A stretch of 64,000 nucleotides of DNA from Bradyrhizobium xenonodulans (GTDB taxonomy: Bacteria > Pseudomonadota > Alphaproteobacteria > Rhizobiales > Xanthobacteraceae): the NCBI RefSeq assembly GCF_027594865.1, contig NZ_CP089391.1, positions 4,494,501 to 4,558,500 of the forward strand. The letters are read 5' to 3'. Shown here in pieces: positions 45,264-51,516 of this stretch; position 1 is the stretch's first letter, and the number at the start of each line of letters is the position of its first letter. The notes under the pieces are model-generated. The model saw only the letters and a program-made list of their open reading frames with translations, was not told the DNA's origin and searched no databases. The position numbers and the translations under genes were made by a program.

Positions 45264-45309
45264 ATGGTCGGAGCGAGAGGATTTGAACCTCCGACCCCTA
45301 GTCTCCCAG
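45264..45309 (-). repeat. Second attachment site: identical tRNA-Pro-like 3' portion
   Basis: Exact 46-bp copy of 37448-37493 in the same orientation, again without the 5' half of the tRNA. On the 3' side it is followed (minus strand) by a CCCTTTGAATCAAAAGGG hairpin. It marks the junction between the 7.8-kb element and the prophage-bearing element to the right. Confidence 0.85.
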
Positions 45310-45461
45310 ACAGACGCAGGTGTTTGTTCCTCCATGGTAAAATCTGGAAACTAGCGAGCGGGGTCCTATTGCGCTCGCAGGACTTTTTATCTCGATTGTA
45401 AACCATTGGCGGGCCCTCCGGGAGCCGACGGGTCCCAGGGCAACTCGCTAAAGGAGCAACG
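45310..45461. other. Short non-coding gap next to the attachment site
   Basis: Carries an inverted repeat GCGAGCG / CGCTCGC near 45352-45377 followed on the plus strand by a TTTTTA tract. No gene was seen. Confidence 0.4.
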
Positions 45462-46604
45462 TCAGCGGTCGGCAGTAGGGGGAGCCAGATCGAGCGCCCA
45501 GACCGCGGTTTTCGCAGCAAGATGCCCTAGATCCTCTAGCGCCGCGGGACCTTCAATTATCTCGATAGCGGGCGTTGTCTTCAATGCATCGGTTACAAGG
45601 TAAATGTGGTAGCGAGGACCATGTTCGAACGCTGCAGCCCACTCTTTTGCCGTGATCAGAAGCCCATTAATCTCGGAGCCGACGCTGGCTTTCACCTCAA
45701 TGTAGATCGTTTCTCCGGCGGCATTAAGAGAGGTAATGTCCCATCCAGGCGTTTCACCATCCCTCGCGAGCCACCTCACCTCAGTCTCGTCAAAGCCGAG
45801 CTGACGGACTTTCTGGATTTCATAGTCGAACACGATCTGCTCACCAGCATCTCCGACCTTTTTTGACTCCTTCGACAAACGATAACGTCCATTTCCGGAG
45901 CCCGACCCTTTAGCTCTACGAGGCGCTCTAGGCTCGAATAACTTGACGTTTGGCTCAGCCTGTACAGCAGCTGGGGCAATTTCGGCCTCTAGTAGCTGCT
46001 GAAGATTGGGGAGGAGCGGATTTGCTACCAGGTCTCGATAAAGTTCCAGCATGAAGACGTAGTCAGTAACGAGATGCGCATCATCAGGCAGCGCATCCAA
46101 GTCATACCCAATTGCCACGATGCTCGACTGTTCGTAGTCGAAATGCATCCGGTCTCGGGGCTCTGCCGCAAGATCTAACGGTTCAAAATGAAGGTTTCTA
46201 CCGGGATGAATCAATGCGCCGACATGTGCTGCGGCTGCACGGAGCGCAAGATGACGCTCCTGAACATTGGTGAAGTACTCGCCAAACTGGGTCGTGCCGA
46301 AAGCTAAAGAGAGATAAAGCCGCCTGAGGTCGACCGAAAAGAGATACACCAGGTAGAACCCCTGGGTTGCTGAGTTGGTAACGCTGCGATCGAATGTCGC
46401 CACCCAGGGCGCAGAGGTGATATTTCCTTTGCCTGTAGAACCTTCAATCCGGTAGGACCGACCGGCTCCAATGTGGAGCTCCAGCTCTCGACGAAAATCT
46501 CGCACCACCCGCGTGTATTCGGGATGCGCTTTCGATACCGTCCCTTCTGCTCGGTATGCCGCCCAACCCGCACGAATATCGTGGATGATCTCGTTTAGGC
46601 TCAC
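45462..46604 (-). CDS. MrcB_N (DUF3578)-DUF3883 restriction-like protein
   Basis: 380 aa from GTG 46604 (AAGGGA eight bases upstream). Residues about 1-190 match the MrcB-type N-terminal domain: APWVATFDRSVTNSATQGFYLVYLFSVDLRRLYLSLAFGTTQF. Such domains bind modified DNA in McrBC-like systems. After a basic linker (230-250), residues 250-345 form a DUF3883 domain with a PD-(D/E)XK-type core: D289 in GWDI and E303/K305 in YIEVKAS, plus GDAGEQIVFDYE before it. Together this suggests a stand-alone type IV-like nuclease against modified phage DNA. Its GC is lower than the chromosome; there is no AAA+ partner next to it. Confidence 0.8.
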   Translation of the reverse strand: MSLNEIIHDIRAGWAAYRAEGTVSKAHPEYTRVVRDFRRELELHIGAGRSYRIEGSTGKGNITSAPWVATFDRSVTNSATQGFYLVYLFSVDLRRLYLSLAFGTTQFGEYFTNVQERHLALRAAAAHVGALIHPGRNLHFEPLDLAAEPRDRMHFDYEQSSIVAIGYDLDALPDDAHLVTDYVFMLELYRDLVANPLLPNLQQLLEAEIAPAAVQAEPNVKLFEPRAPRRAKGSGSGNGRYRLSKESKKVGDAGEQIVFDYEIQKVRQLGFDETEVRWLARDGETPGWDITSLNAAGETIYIEVKASVGSEINGLLITAKEWAAAFEHGPRYHIYLVTDALKTTPAIEIIEGPAALEDLGHLAAKTAVWALDLAPPTADR

Positions 46605-47077
46605 GTCTTAGTCCCTTCTGGCAGCTCGATTGTTGGAGCTGCTGAATTTGCTCAAAACCTGAATTGCTCGGTGGGATAAGGGATCCGCTCGCCCTCAAGT
46701 GCCAGCCCAGCAGGCGTCTGATTCGATGCTCTGCTCATTAGTAAGCCACACAACTGAATATTTCATCGATTGCCCCTCGCTCTGCACAGTGGATTGTTGA
46801 AGGTTGACGTCGTTCCGGATCTGCAACGCCGGCGCCATCCAACTACATTGTCCGGCACCGCTAGGGAGCGCCACCGCGCCAGAGCGCGAAAAATTTCAGC
46901 CAGGAATCAACCTGTTACGCGTCGGGCAAAACGGCTGATACACAGTCTGCTACACAGTTTTCGCCTCGCGTTTGTTCTCCCTGCGTTCACGTGCCATAAC
47001 AGCGGTACGGTCGAATGCTAGTTTCATTCGAGGAACCGAATCTCGCGCGTGGCGTTTTTGTGTCGAGGAGGGTCGCC
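46605..47077. other. Non-coding gap upstream of the MrcB_N-DUF3883 gene
   Basis: About 470 bp with no convincing gene. A TACACAGT pair sits at about 46938-46960. Promoters for the nuclease gene (minus) and the small gene at 47078 (plus) must lie here, but I cannot place them with confidence. Confidence 0.35.
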
Positions 47078-47278
47078 ATGACGCAGCGTCGTAGAGTGAT
47101 ACAGACCCGATCACTTGAAGAACGAATGGCCGAACAGGCCACGAAGCTCAAGGAACAGGCTAACCTCTTGCCCCCTGGTGCAGAACGCGAAGACTTGCTT
47201 AAGCGCGCCAGGATTGCCGAAACCGGCGCGCACCTGAGCGACTGGCTGCGTTCCCCCGGCTTGCAACCGCCCAATTAG
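47078..47278 (+). CDS. Small helical protein, conserved in rhizobia
   Basis: 66 aa from ATG 47078 (GGAGGGTCGCC before it). RRRVIQTRSLEERMAEQATKLKEQANLLPPGAEREDLLKRARIAETGAHLSDWLRSPGLQPP is a helical hairpin type that I recall as abundant and often duplicated in Bradyrhizobium genomes. Function unknown. Confidence 0.72.
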   Translation: MTQRRRVIQTRSLEERMAEQATKLKEQANLLPPGAEREDLLKRARIAETGAHLSDWLRSPGLQPPN

Positions 47279-47307
47279 TCTAAGCGCTGCGGCGCGACGT
47301 TTCCGCT

Positions 47308-47394
47308 ATGTCCCGCGATCGTCTCTACATTCACTTGTCACTGATCTGGTTAGCCATCGTCGCAAGCTTCTTCCTGTGCGTGCTGATGCAGTGA
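47308..47394 (+). CDS. Micro membrane protein (28 aa)
   Basis: ATG 47308 to TGA 47394; MSRDRLYIHLSLIWLAIVAS plus FFLCVLMQ is a basic start followed by one transmembrane helix. It begins 30 bp after the preceding gene and ends 16 bp before the next, so it fits a plus-strand run of small genes. No clear ribosome site. Confidence 0.4.
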   Translation: MSRDRLYIHLSLIWLAIVASFFLCVLMQ

Positions 47395-47409
47395 TCATAA
47401 CACCACGCC

Positions 47410-47853
47410 ATGACTGAGTCCGCCCTCACCCGCCGCCGCAGCGATAATCCACAGCAGGAGACCTGGCACGTCTATTTCGGAGACGTCCATGTCGGCACGA
47501 TCGGCATGCGCGCCGGCGTCCCGACGACGGCCGACCAATGGGCCTGGAGCGTCGGCTTCTATCCGGGCACAGAGCCAGGCGCGCACCGGTTCGGCTCGGC
47601 CGCCAGCTTCGAGGCCGCCGCCACCGCCTTCAAGGCAGCGTGGGACCGCCTGCGCCCCACCCTCACCGAGGATAGTTTCGAGGCTTGGCGCCGCAGCCGG
47701 GACTTCCACGCATGGAAATATCGTATGTGGAGCACGGGGCGCCGGCTTCCGACGCAAAACCGGGATGGCTGGTCGACCTGCTTCTGTGGCGACCGCATCC
47801 CCATTGCCAGCGAGGCGCACATCTACACGGCTCACCGGGGCATCGGCGCATGA
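47410..47853 (+). CDS. Conserved hypothetical protein (rhizobial phage/island type)
   Basis: 147 aa. TWHVYFGDVHVGTIGMRAGVPTTADQWAWSVGFYPGTEPGAHRFGSAASFEAAATAFKAAWDRL is a block I recognise from many Bradyrhizobium hypothetical proteins. The rest, DSFEAWRRSRDFHAWKYRMW, is equally typical. A CxC (STCFCGDRI) lies near the end. The stop overlaps the ATG of the next gene (ATGA), so they are coupled. Confidence 0.78.
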   Translation: MTESALTRRRSDNPQQETWHVYFGDVHVGTIGMRAGVPTTADQWAWSVGFYPGTEPGAHRFGSAASFEAAATAFKAAWDRLRPTLTEDSFEAWRRSRDFHAWKYRMWSTGRRLPTQNRDGWSTCFCGDRIPIASEAHIYTAHRGIGA

Positions 47854-48113
47854 AGCTCGAGGAACGCCCCTATGCGGACCCGCAAGCCGCGGCCCGGAAG
47901 ATCGTCGAGCTCGCCACCGCCATCGAGCCGGTCCAGGACGGCCGCATCTATATCGAGCTGATCAACGCGCCGTTTCTGTTCACACTGAGGGGGAGCGCCC
48001 GCGAGTTCGGCGCCGGGCTCGCCTGCGCGATCAAGCAAGGCTGGCTCTGGAAACACGAAAGCGGCACCTATGTGAAGCTGATGCCGCCGGGCAAAGACCT
48101 GCTGGTGCGCTGA
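47850..48113 (+). CDS. Small conserved hypothetical protein
   Basis: 87 aa, start overlapping the previous stop. Alpha/beta composition: YADPQAAARKIVELATAIEPVQDGRIYIELINAPFLFTLRGSAREFGAGLACAIKQGWLWKHESGTYVKLMPPG. The GWLxxHxSGTYVKLT-like end recalls winged-helix small proteins of rhizobial mobile DNA. Function unknown. It overlaps the following short frame by one base. Confidence 0.7.
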   Translation: MKLEERPYADPQAAARKIVELATAIEPVQDGRIYIELINAPFLFTLRGSAREFGAGLACAIKQGWLWKHESGTYVKLMPPGKDLLVR

Positions 48114-48328
48114 TGGGCTGGGCCGCCGCGATCGAGACGCCGAACCGCACTACCGGACGGCGGCCACGCGAAGAAGACCTTCAGGGTCGGTACTTCGTGG
48201 CAAAGTCGCTTTCCGGCATGTGCGACCTCAGTGGCCTAGATTTAAAATCGCAGTGGCCTGACTTGGTTTTAACGCGGCCATCTAACATTTGTTGTAGCCT
48301 GCATTTTTTGCGCGGACGGCTGCGATGA
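48113..48328 (+). CDS. Short hypothetical protein, possibly 3'-degenerate
   Basis: 71 aa, ATG overlapping the previous stop (TGATG). The first 35 residues (MGWAAAIETPNRTTGRRPRE...) have normal codon use. After about residue 40 GC drops and the reading becomes unlike protein, so the original 3' end may be lost and replaced. Low confidence as a functional gene. Confidence 0.35.
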   Translation: MGWAAAIETPNRTTGRRPREEDLQGRYFVAKSLSGMCDLSGLDLKSQWPDLVLTRPSNICCSLHFLRGRLR

Positions 48329-48480
48329 ACGACACAGATCAGACCTGGAAGGTTTGCCCTCAATGCGAGGATTGCCACATCGCGACGCAGTTTCGGGCAA
48401 GGCTGTTTGACCCCCGTAAAAATGGTCATGTCCACCTCTACGCCTGCCCAACCTGCAAGCGGCTGTATTGGAAAGATTAA
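48325..48480 (+). CDS. Zinc-ribbon miniprotein (51 aa)
   Basis: ATG 48325 to TAA 48480. MNDTDQTWKVCPQCEDCHIA and the later LYACPTCKRLYWKD give two Cys pairs (CPQC and CPTC) about 32 residues apart, the layout of a rubredoxin- or TFIIS-type zinc ribbon. Probably a small nucleic-acid- or protein-binding factor. The start overlaps the end of the previous frame. Confidence 0.6.
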   Translation: MNDTDQTWKVCPQCEDCHIATQFRARLFDPRKNGHVHLYACPTCKRLYWKD

Positions 48481-48572
48481 GGCTGCCCCAGTGGGCTTGA
48501 TCTATTGAGGCCGCTTCAGCACCCAGAGTTCCCGGATTCGCAATCGGCAGCAGATGCGCCTATCTGCATTTT

Positions 48573-49163
48573 ATGAGTAGCGCGTTCGAGTTTTGCCTGC
48601 CGACGCCCGCCAAGGCGGTCCCGACCGGCCCCGACTGGATTCACGAAATCAAATATGACGGCTACCGCCTGCGCGTCGAGCGCCAGGGCAAGACCGTGCG
48701 GCTATTCACCCGCAACGGCCACGACTGGACGGCGCGCTTCCCCTGGATTGTCCAGGCCGCGCTGAAGAACCGCGAAACGCACTTCGTCATCGACGGCGAG
48801 GCCGTGGTGCTCGGCGTCGACGGCGTCTCCGACTTCAACGCGCTGCACTCGCGCCAGCACGATGACGAGGTCCAACTCTACGCGTTCGACGTGCTCGCGC
48901 TCGGCGGCGACGACCTGCGGCCGCTGCCGCTGTCGATGCGCAAGGCCCACTTGGCGCGCCTGCTGCGCGGCCGGCCGGACGGCATGTTCATCGCGCCATT
49001 CGAAGCCGCCGCGATCGGGCCGGATCTGTTCGGCGCCGCCTGCCGCATGGCGCTCGAGGGACTGGTCTCGAAACGCAAAGACCGGCGCTATGGCGCCGGC
49101 CGGTCGAAAGACTGGATCAAGGTGAAGAACCGGACGCATCTTGCAATGACGCGCGTGTTCTGA
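48573..49163 (+). CDS. ATP-dependent DNA ligase adenylation-domain protein (LigD/LigB-like), single domain
   Basis: 196 aa. Nucleotidyltransferase motifs in order: motif I EIKYDGYRLRV (Lys in KYDG is the adenylated residue), motif III DGEAVVLG, motif IV EGLVSKRKDRRYG and motif V DWIKVKN. It stops just after motif V, so the C-terminal OB-fold is missing. Such single-domain ligase-like proteins recur in Bradyrhizobium; activity without the OB domain is uncertain. It is convergent with the Panacea antitoxin operon, 4 bp from its last gene. Confidence 0.82.
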   Translation: MSSAFEFCLPTPAKAVPTGPDWIHEIKYDGYRLRVERQGKTVRLFTRNGHDWTARFPWIVQAALKNRETHFVIDGEAVVLGVDGVSDFNALHSRQHDDEVQLYAFDVLALGGDDLRPLPLSMRKAHLARLLRGRPDGMFIAPFEAAAIGPDLFGAACRMALEGLVSKRKDRRYGAGRSKDWIKVKNRTHLAMTRVF

Positions 49164-49166
49164 GCC

Positions 49167-49583
49167 TCATTCCTTGTGGCCATCCTTCCCCGGTACGCCG
49201 CCGAGCATCCGATTATATAGCTGCTCGAGCGGAACAATGACCCAATCAACCCCGCATTGACGCGCGAAATACAGCAAAAAAATTAGAGTGAGTAGTGCAA
49301 GAAACACCGTGACCGCCCAAGGCGTATGCTGAAAAACCAGCGCATCCATCGCGATTACGAGAAGCAGTCCCCACCCGAACCTCTCCTCTTTTCTACCGTC
49401 GATTTCGGATTGTAGGCGACTCTGAAGTGCCGCGATATTCTCGTCAGACTTGGTAGGCTTGGTATTATCGAGAAGAATCTCGAAATCGTCAGGGTGTCGC
49501 GGCGACCGCTCGGCCGGTGCGGGCTCCGTACTCGGCAATGATGTCGGCATCGGGAATGACTTTGGATCGGACTCCTGGGACAT
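49167..49583 (-). CDS. Two-helix membrane protein, candidate toxin partner of the Panacea gene
   Basis: 138 aa from ATG 49583 (GTG 49610 and ATG 49604 also in frame). A disordered Pro/Ser-rich N terminus, a short helical segment (NIAALQSRLQSEIDGRKEE), then two transmembrane helices (about 70-85 WGLLLVIAMDALVFQ and 88-106 WAVTVFLALLTLIFLLYFA) and a polar tail. Its start lies inside the Panacea antitoxin gene (95-bp overlap in another frame). In PanAT pairs the Panacea domain neutralises very different toxins, including membrane-acting ones, so this is the likely toxin. That role is inferred from context only. Confidence 0.62.
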   Translation of the reverse strand: MSQESDPKSFPMPTSLPSTEPAPAERSPRHPDDFEILLDNTKPTKSDENIAALQSRLQSEIDGRKEERFGWGLLLVIAMDALVFQHTPWAVTVFLALLTLIFLLYFARQCGVDWVIVPLEQLYNRMLGGVPGKDGHKE

Positions 49584-49947
49584 AGTGCTTCGCCCACGCT
49601 CCATTTTCACTGTGAGTCATGGCGACAAGTTCACTCGCTCGTCGACCGATCAACAGTTCGCAAGCCTCTCGCAAAGTCTCCTCTTCTGGCGTGCCGAATA
49701 TCTGAGGAGAACCAAAGAACACATCTTTGATGGGCTCATCACCGAACATGTTGACTGCTCGATAGAGCTGCGGGTTCACGGGGCCGTAGTCCCACGCCTG
49801 AAACTCGCCATCGATCAAACGTTGACCAGTCCGGCCAAGATGAACCATATGGGCGAGATAAAGGATCTTTTGGAGTGCGAGGTTGGTCACGCCCCAATCA
49901 CCCCATGCGCAGATATAACGCGCTGCGGAATTCACGGGCACCGGCAT
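49489..49947 (-). CDS. Panacea (DUF4065) domain protein, putative antitoxin (SocA/PanA-like)
   Basis: 152 aa from ATG 49947. The Panacea signature is clear: ICAWGDWGVTNLALQKILYLAHMVHLGRTGQRLIDGEFQAWDYGPVNPQLYRAVNMFG. These domains act as promiscuous antitoxins. The C-terminal part (ETLREACELLIGRRASELVAMTHSENGAWAKHY) is usual for the family. A 12-bp palindrome GGAAGCGCTTCC overlaps its ribosome site and may be an autoregulatory operator. First gene of a two-gene unit with an overlapping membrane-protein gene. Confidence 0.85.
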   Translation of the reverse strand: MPVPVNSAARYICAWGDWGVTNLALQKILYLAHMVHLGRTGQRLIDGEFQAWDYGPVNPQLYRAVNMFGDEPIKDVFFGSPQIFGTPEEETLREACELLIGRRASELVAMTHSENGAWAKHYVPGVRSKVIPDADIIAEYGARTGRAVAATP

Positions 49948-49950
49948 AGC

Positions 49951-49962
49951 GGAAGCGCTTCC
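49951..49962. promoter_or_regulatory. Palindrome at the Panacea gene start (possible autoregulatory operator)
   Basis: Perfect 12-bp palindrome GGAAGCGCTTCC, 4-15 bp upstream of the ATG, covering the ribosome site. Such positions are typical of toxin-antitoxin operators. Confidence 0.45.
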
Positions 49963-49991
49963 TCTTGGCCGTCGGTCGGCTGCTGGCACTA

Positions 49992-50019
49992 TATATAGGA
50001 TTCGTTTCCAGAAAGTCAC
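49992..50019 (-). promoter_or_regulatory. Predicted promoter of the Panacea operon
   Basis: Minus strand GTGACT, 16-bp spacer, TATATA, ending about 45 bp before the start codon. Confidence 0.45.
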
Positions 50020-50052
50020 CACTTCCAGTCGATCCGGCCTCAATTACTCGCC

Positions 50053-50089
50053 AAAAAAGCCCGGCGCGCAGGGTCATTGCGCGCCGGGC
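50053..50089 (-). terminator. Terminator of the prophage late operon
   Basis: Minus strand GCCCGGCGCGC / GCGCGCCGGGC (11-bp perfect stem) followed by TTTTTT, about 60 bp after the last late gene. Confidence 0.9.
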
Positions 50090-50149
50090 CAGGCCGAGGC
50101 CCCCGCCTCGGCATCCGTCCGGGAGGCGAACGCGGACGAATTCAGATTC

Positions 50150-50668
50150 TCAGTCCAGCCGCTCGACCCGCACGAAGCCGAGCCCGCCGATGCCGAGCGC
50201 ATTGGCGCCGGCGCGGCCGAGGTCGACGCAGCGCCCGGCGATGAACGGGCCGAGGTCGGTCGACAGCGCCTCGATCGCGGCGCCAGTCTTCAGATTGGTG
50301 ATACGGAACCGGCGGCCGAGATCGGCGCGCGACGGCCGCGCAATGGTGTAGGGGTTGCTGGCGTAGGTATCGAAGCGCTTGCCCGACGCGGTGGGGCGGC
50401 CGTGATGGCCGTCGCCAACGCCATATTGCGAGGCCGTGCACACTTCGGCCGCGCGCGCGGACGTCAAGGTCCCGGCCAGAACGGCCATGGCAATGATCGC
50501 GACGAGCGCCGCGCCGCAGAGCAAGCCCGCGGTCGTCGACGGCCCGCGCCGCGCCTCGACAACGGCCGCGATCGACACCACCAGCGCGATCACGATCGCA
50601 ACCGCGACGACGACCGCATGCGGGTCGACAGCGTCGCGGTAGAGCAGCAACACAGGCTCGAGCTTCAT
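50150..50668 (-). CDS. RlpA-like double-psi beta-barrel protein with membrane anchor
   Basis: 172 aa from ATG 50668. Two N-terminal hydrophobic helices (about 14-34 and 45-70) precede a DPBB domain with ASQYGVGDGHHGRPTASGKRFD, RFRITNLKTG and STDLGPFIAGRCVDLGRAGANALG, as in RlpA septal proteins, some of which are lytic transglycosylases. RlpA's catalytic Asp fits the TDLGPF segment. Its place at the end of the lysis genes suggests help in cell-wall attack. It overlaps the upstream gene by 4 bp (ATGA). Confidence 0.82.
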   Translation of the reverse strand: MKLEPVLLLYRDAVDPHAVVVAVAIVIALVVSIAAVVEARRGPSTTAGLLCGAALVAIIAMAVLAGTLTSARAAEVCTASQYGVGDGHHGRPTASGKRFDTYASNPYTIARPSRADLGRRFRITNLKTGAAIEALSTDLGPFIAGRCVDLGRAGANALGIGGLGFVRVERLD

Positions 50669-51066
50669 TTTAGCGCCACCGAGATGTTGAGATATTTGAC
50701 AACCACCCACGCCGCGCCGCCGGAGGCGATGATCGCGATGCGGTAGAGCCAGATGCTCACCCAGGACGCCCCGACCGCACGCTGCTTGACCACCTCGACG
50801 GCCTCGACGACCGGCTTCATCTCGGAAATGTCCTTGATCGCCGTCGCGAGCTGCCCGCCCATCAACGTCATGTCGTTGCGCATGCCGTCGACCTTGGCCG
50901 AGACGTCAGCACGCAGCGCATCAACCTTCTGATGCAGCTCGCGCCGGCCGCTCGACGCGCTCTGCTCCTGCTGCTGCCAGGTCGAGGTCATCGTCTTGAC
51001 GGTCGACTCGAGCGCGCCGATCGAGCGCGCCATGTCTCGCAACGCCGCCTGGACGTCGTCGCTCAC
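50665..51066 (-). CDS. Coiled-coil protein with C-terminal membrane helix (DUF1515-like), lysis region
   Basis: 133 aa. A long helical part (ALRDMARSIGALESTVKTMTSTWQQQEQ... VDGMRNDMTLMGG) is followed by one C-terminal transmembrane helix (WLYRIAIIASGGAAWVVVKYL). This build occurs in rhizobial phage proteins of the lysis cassette. It might be a second holin-like or antiholin protein. Gene ends overlap both neighbours by 4 bp, indicating one operon. Confidence 0.65.
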   Translation of the reverse strand: MSDDVQAALRDMARSIGALESTVKTMTSTWQQQEQSASSGRRELHQKVDALRADVSAKVDGMRNDMTLMGGQLATAIKDISEMKPVVEAVEVVKQRAVGASWVSIWLYRIAIIASGGAAWVVVKYLNISVALK

Positions 51067-51332
51067 TTGCCGGCACCCGCCGGCGCGGCGCCCGCGCGCG
51101 ATCGACAGACCGCGATCTGGTCGCGCAGCCGCTTGTAATCGCCGATGAACAGCCGCAGCGCGGAATCCTTCGGCAAAGCCTGGTACTCGGCCAGCGCCTT
51201 GTCCTGCGTCGCCTGATCGTACTGGTTGATCGTCGGGCAGACGATCTTGACCACGACCTCGCTAGAACCGTCCAGATCGCAGGCTGTCAGCGACAGCATC
51301 ATCGGAAGGGCGGCTAACTTGATCCATCGCAT
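51063..51332 (-). CDS. Small lipoprotein, putative outer spanin (Rz1-like)
   Basis: 89 aa from ATG 51332. A lipoprotein signal peptide ends in the lipobox LTAC (LPMMLSLTAC). The mature part has CPTINQYDQATQDKALAEYQALPKDSALRLFIGDYKRLRDQIAVC, similar to o-spanin-type phage lipoproteins. Its start lies inside the preceding small membrane gene (71-bp overlap), an arrangement typical of Rz/Rz1 pairs. Confidence 0.7.
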   Translation of the reverse strand: MRWIKLAALPMMLSLTACDLDGSSEVVVKIVCPTINQYDQATQDKALAEYQALPKDSALRLFIGDYKRLRDQIAVCRSRAGAAPAGAGK

Positions 51333-51513
51333 CTTGCGTCTCCACGGTTTCGGCATTGACCTTGGCCGCGACCTCGGCGTTGCCGGCTTGCTTCAGCGCC
51401 TGGTTCGACTGGTAGGAATTCCAGCCGTCCAGGAGCAGCTTGGCGAGAGCGCCGAGCAGAAGCCCGACGCCCTTGCTGGCCAACCATGCGGTGACCGCGC
51501 TGGCGCTGAACAC
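51262..51513 (-). CDS. Small membrane protein, putative inner spanin (Rz-like)
   Basis: 83 aa. An N-terminal hydrophobic helix (KGVGLLLGALAKLLLDGW) is followed by a helical, acidic periplasm-type tail ending in ETQDAMDQVSRPSDDAVADSLRSGRF, a common end in alphaproteobacterial phage i-spanin-like proteins. The downstream lipoprotein gene starts inside it, supporting a spanin pair. Confidence 0.65.
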   Translation of the reverse strand: MFSASAVTAWLASKGVGLLLGALAKLLLDGWNSYQSNQALKQAGNAEVAAKVNAETVETQDAMDQVSRPSDDAVADSLRSGRF

Positions 51514-51516
51514 GGG

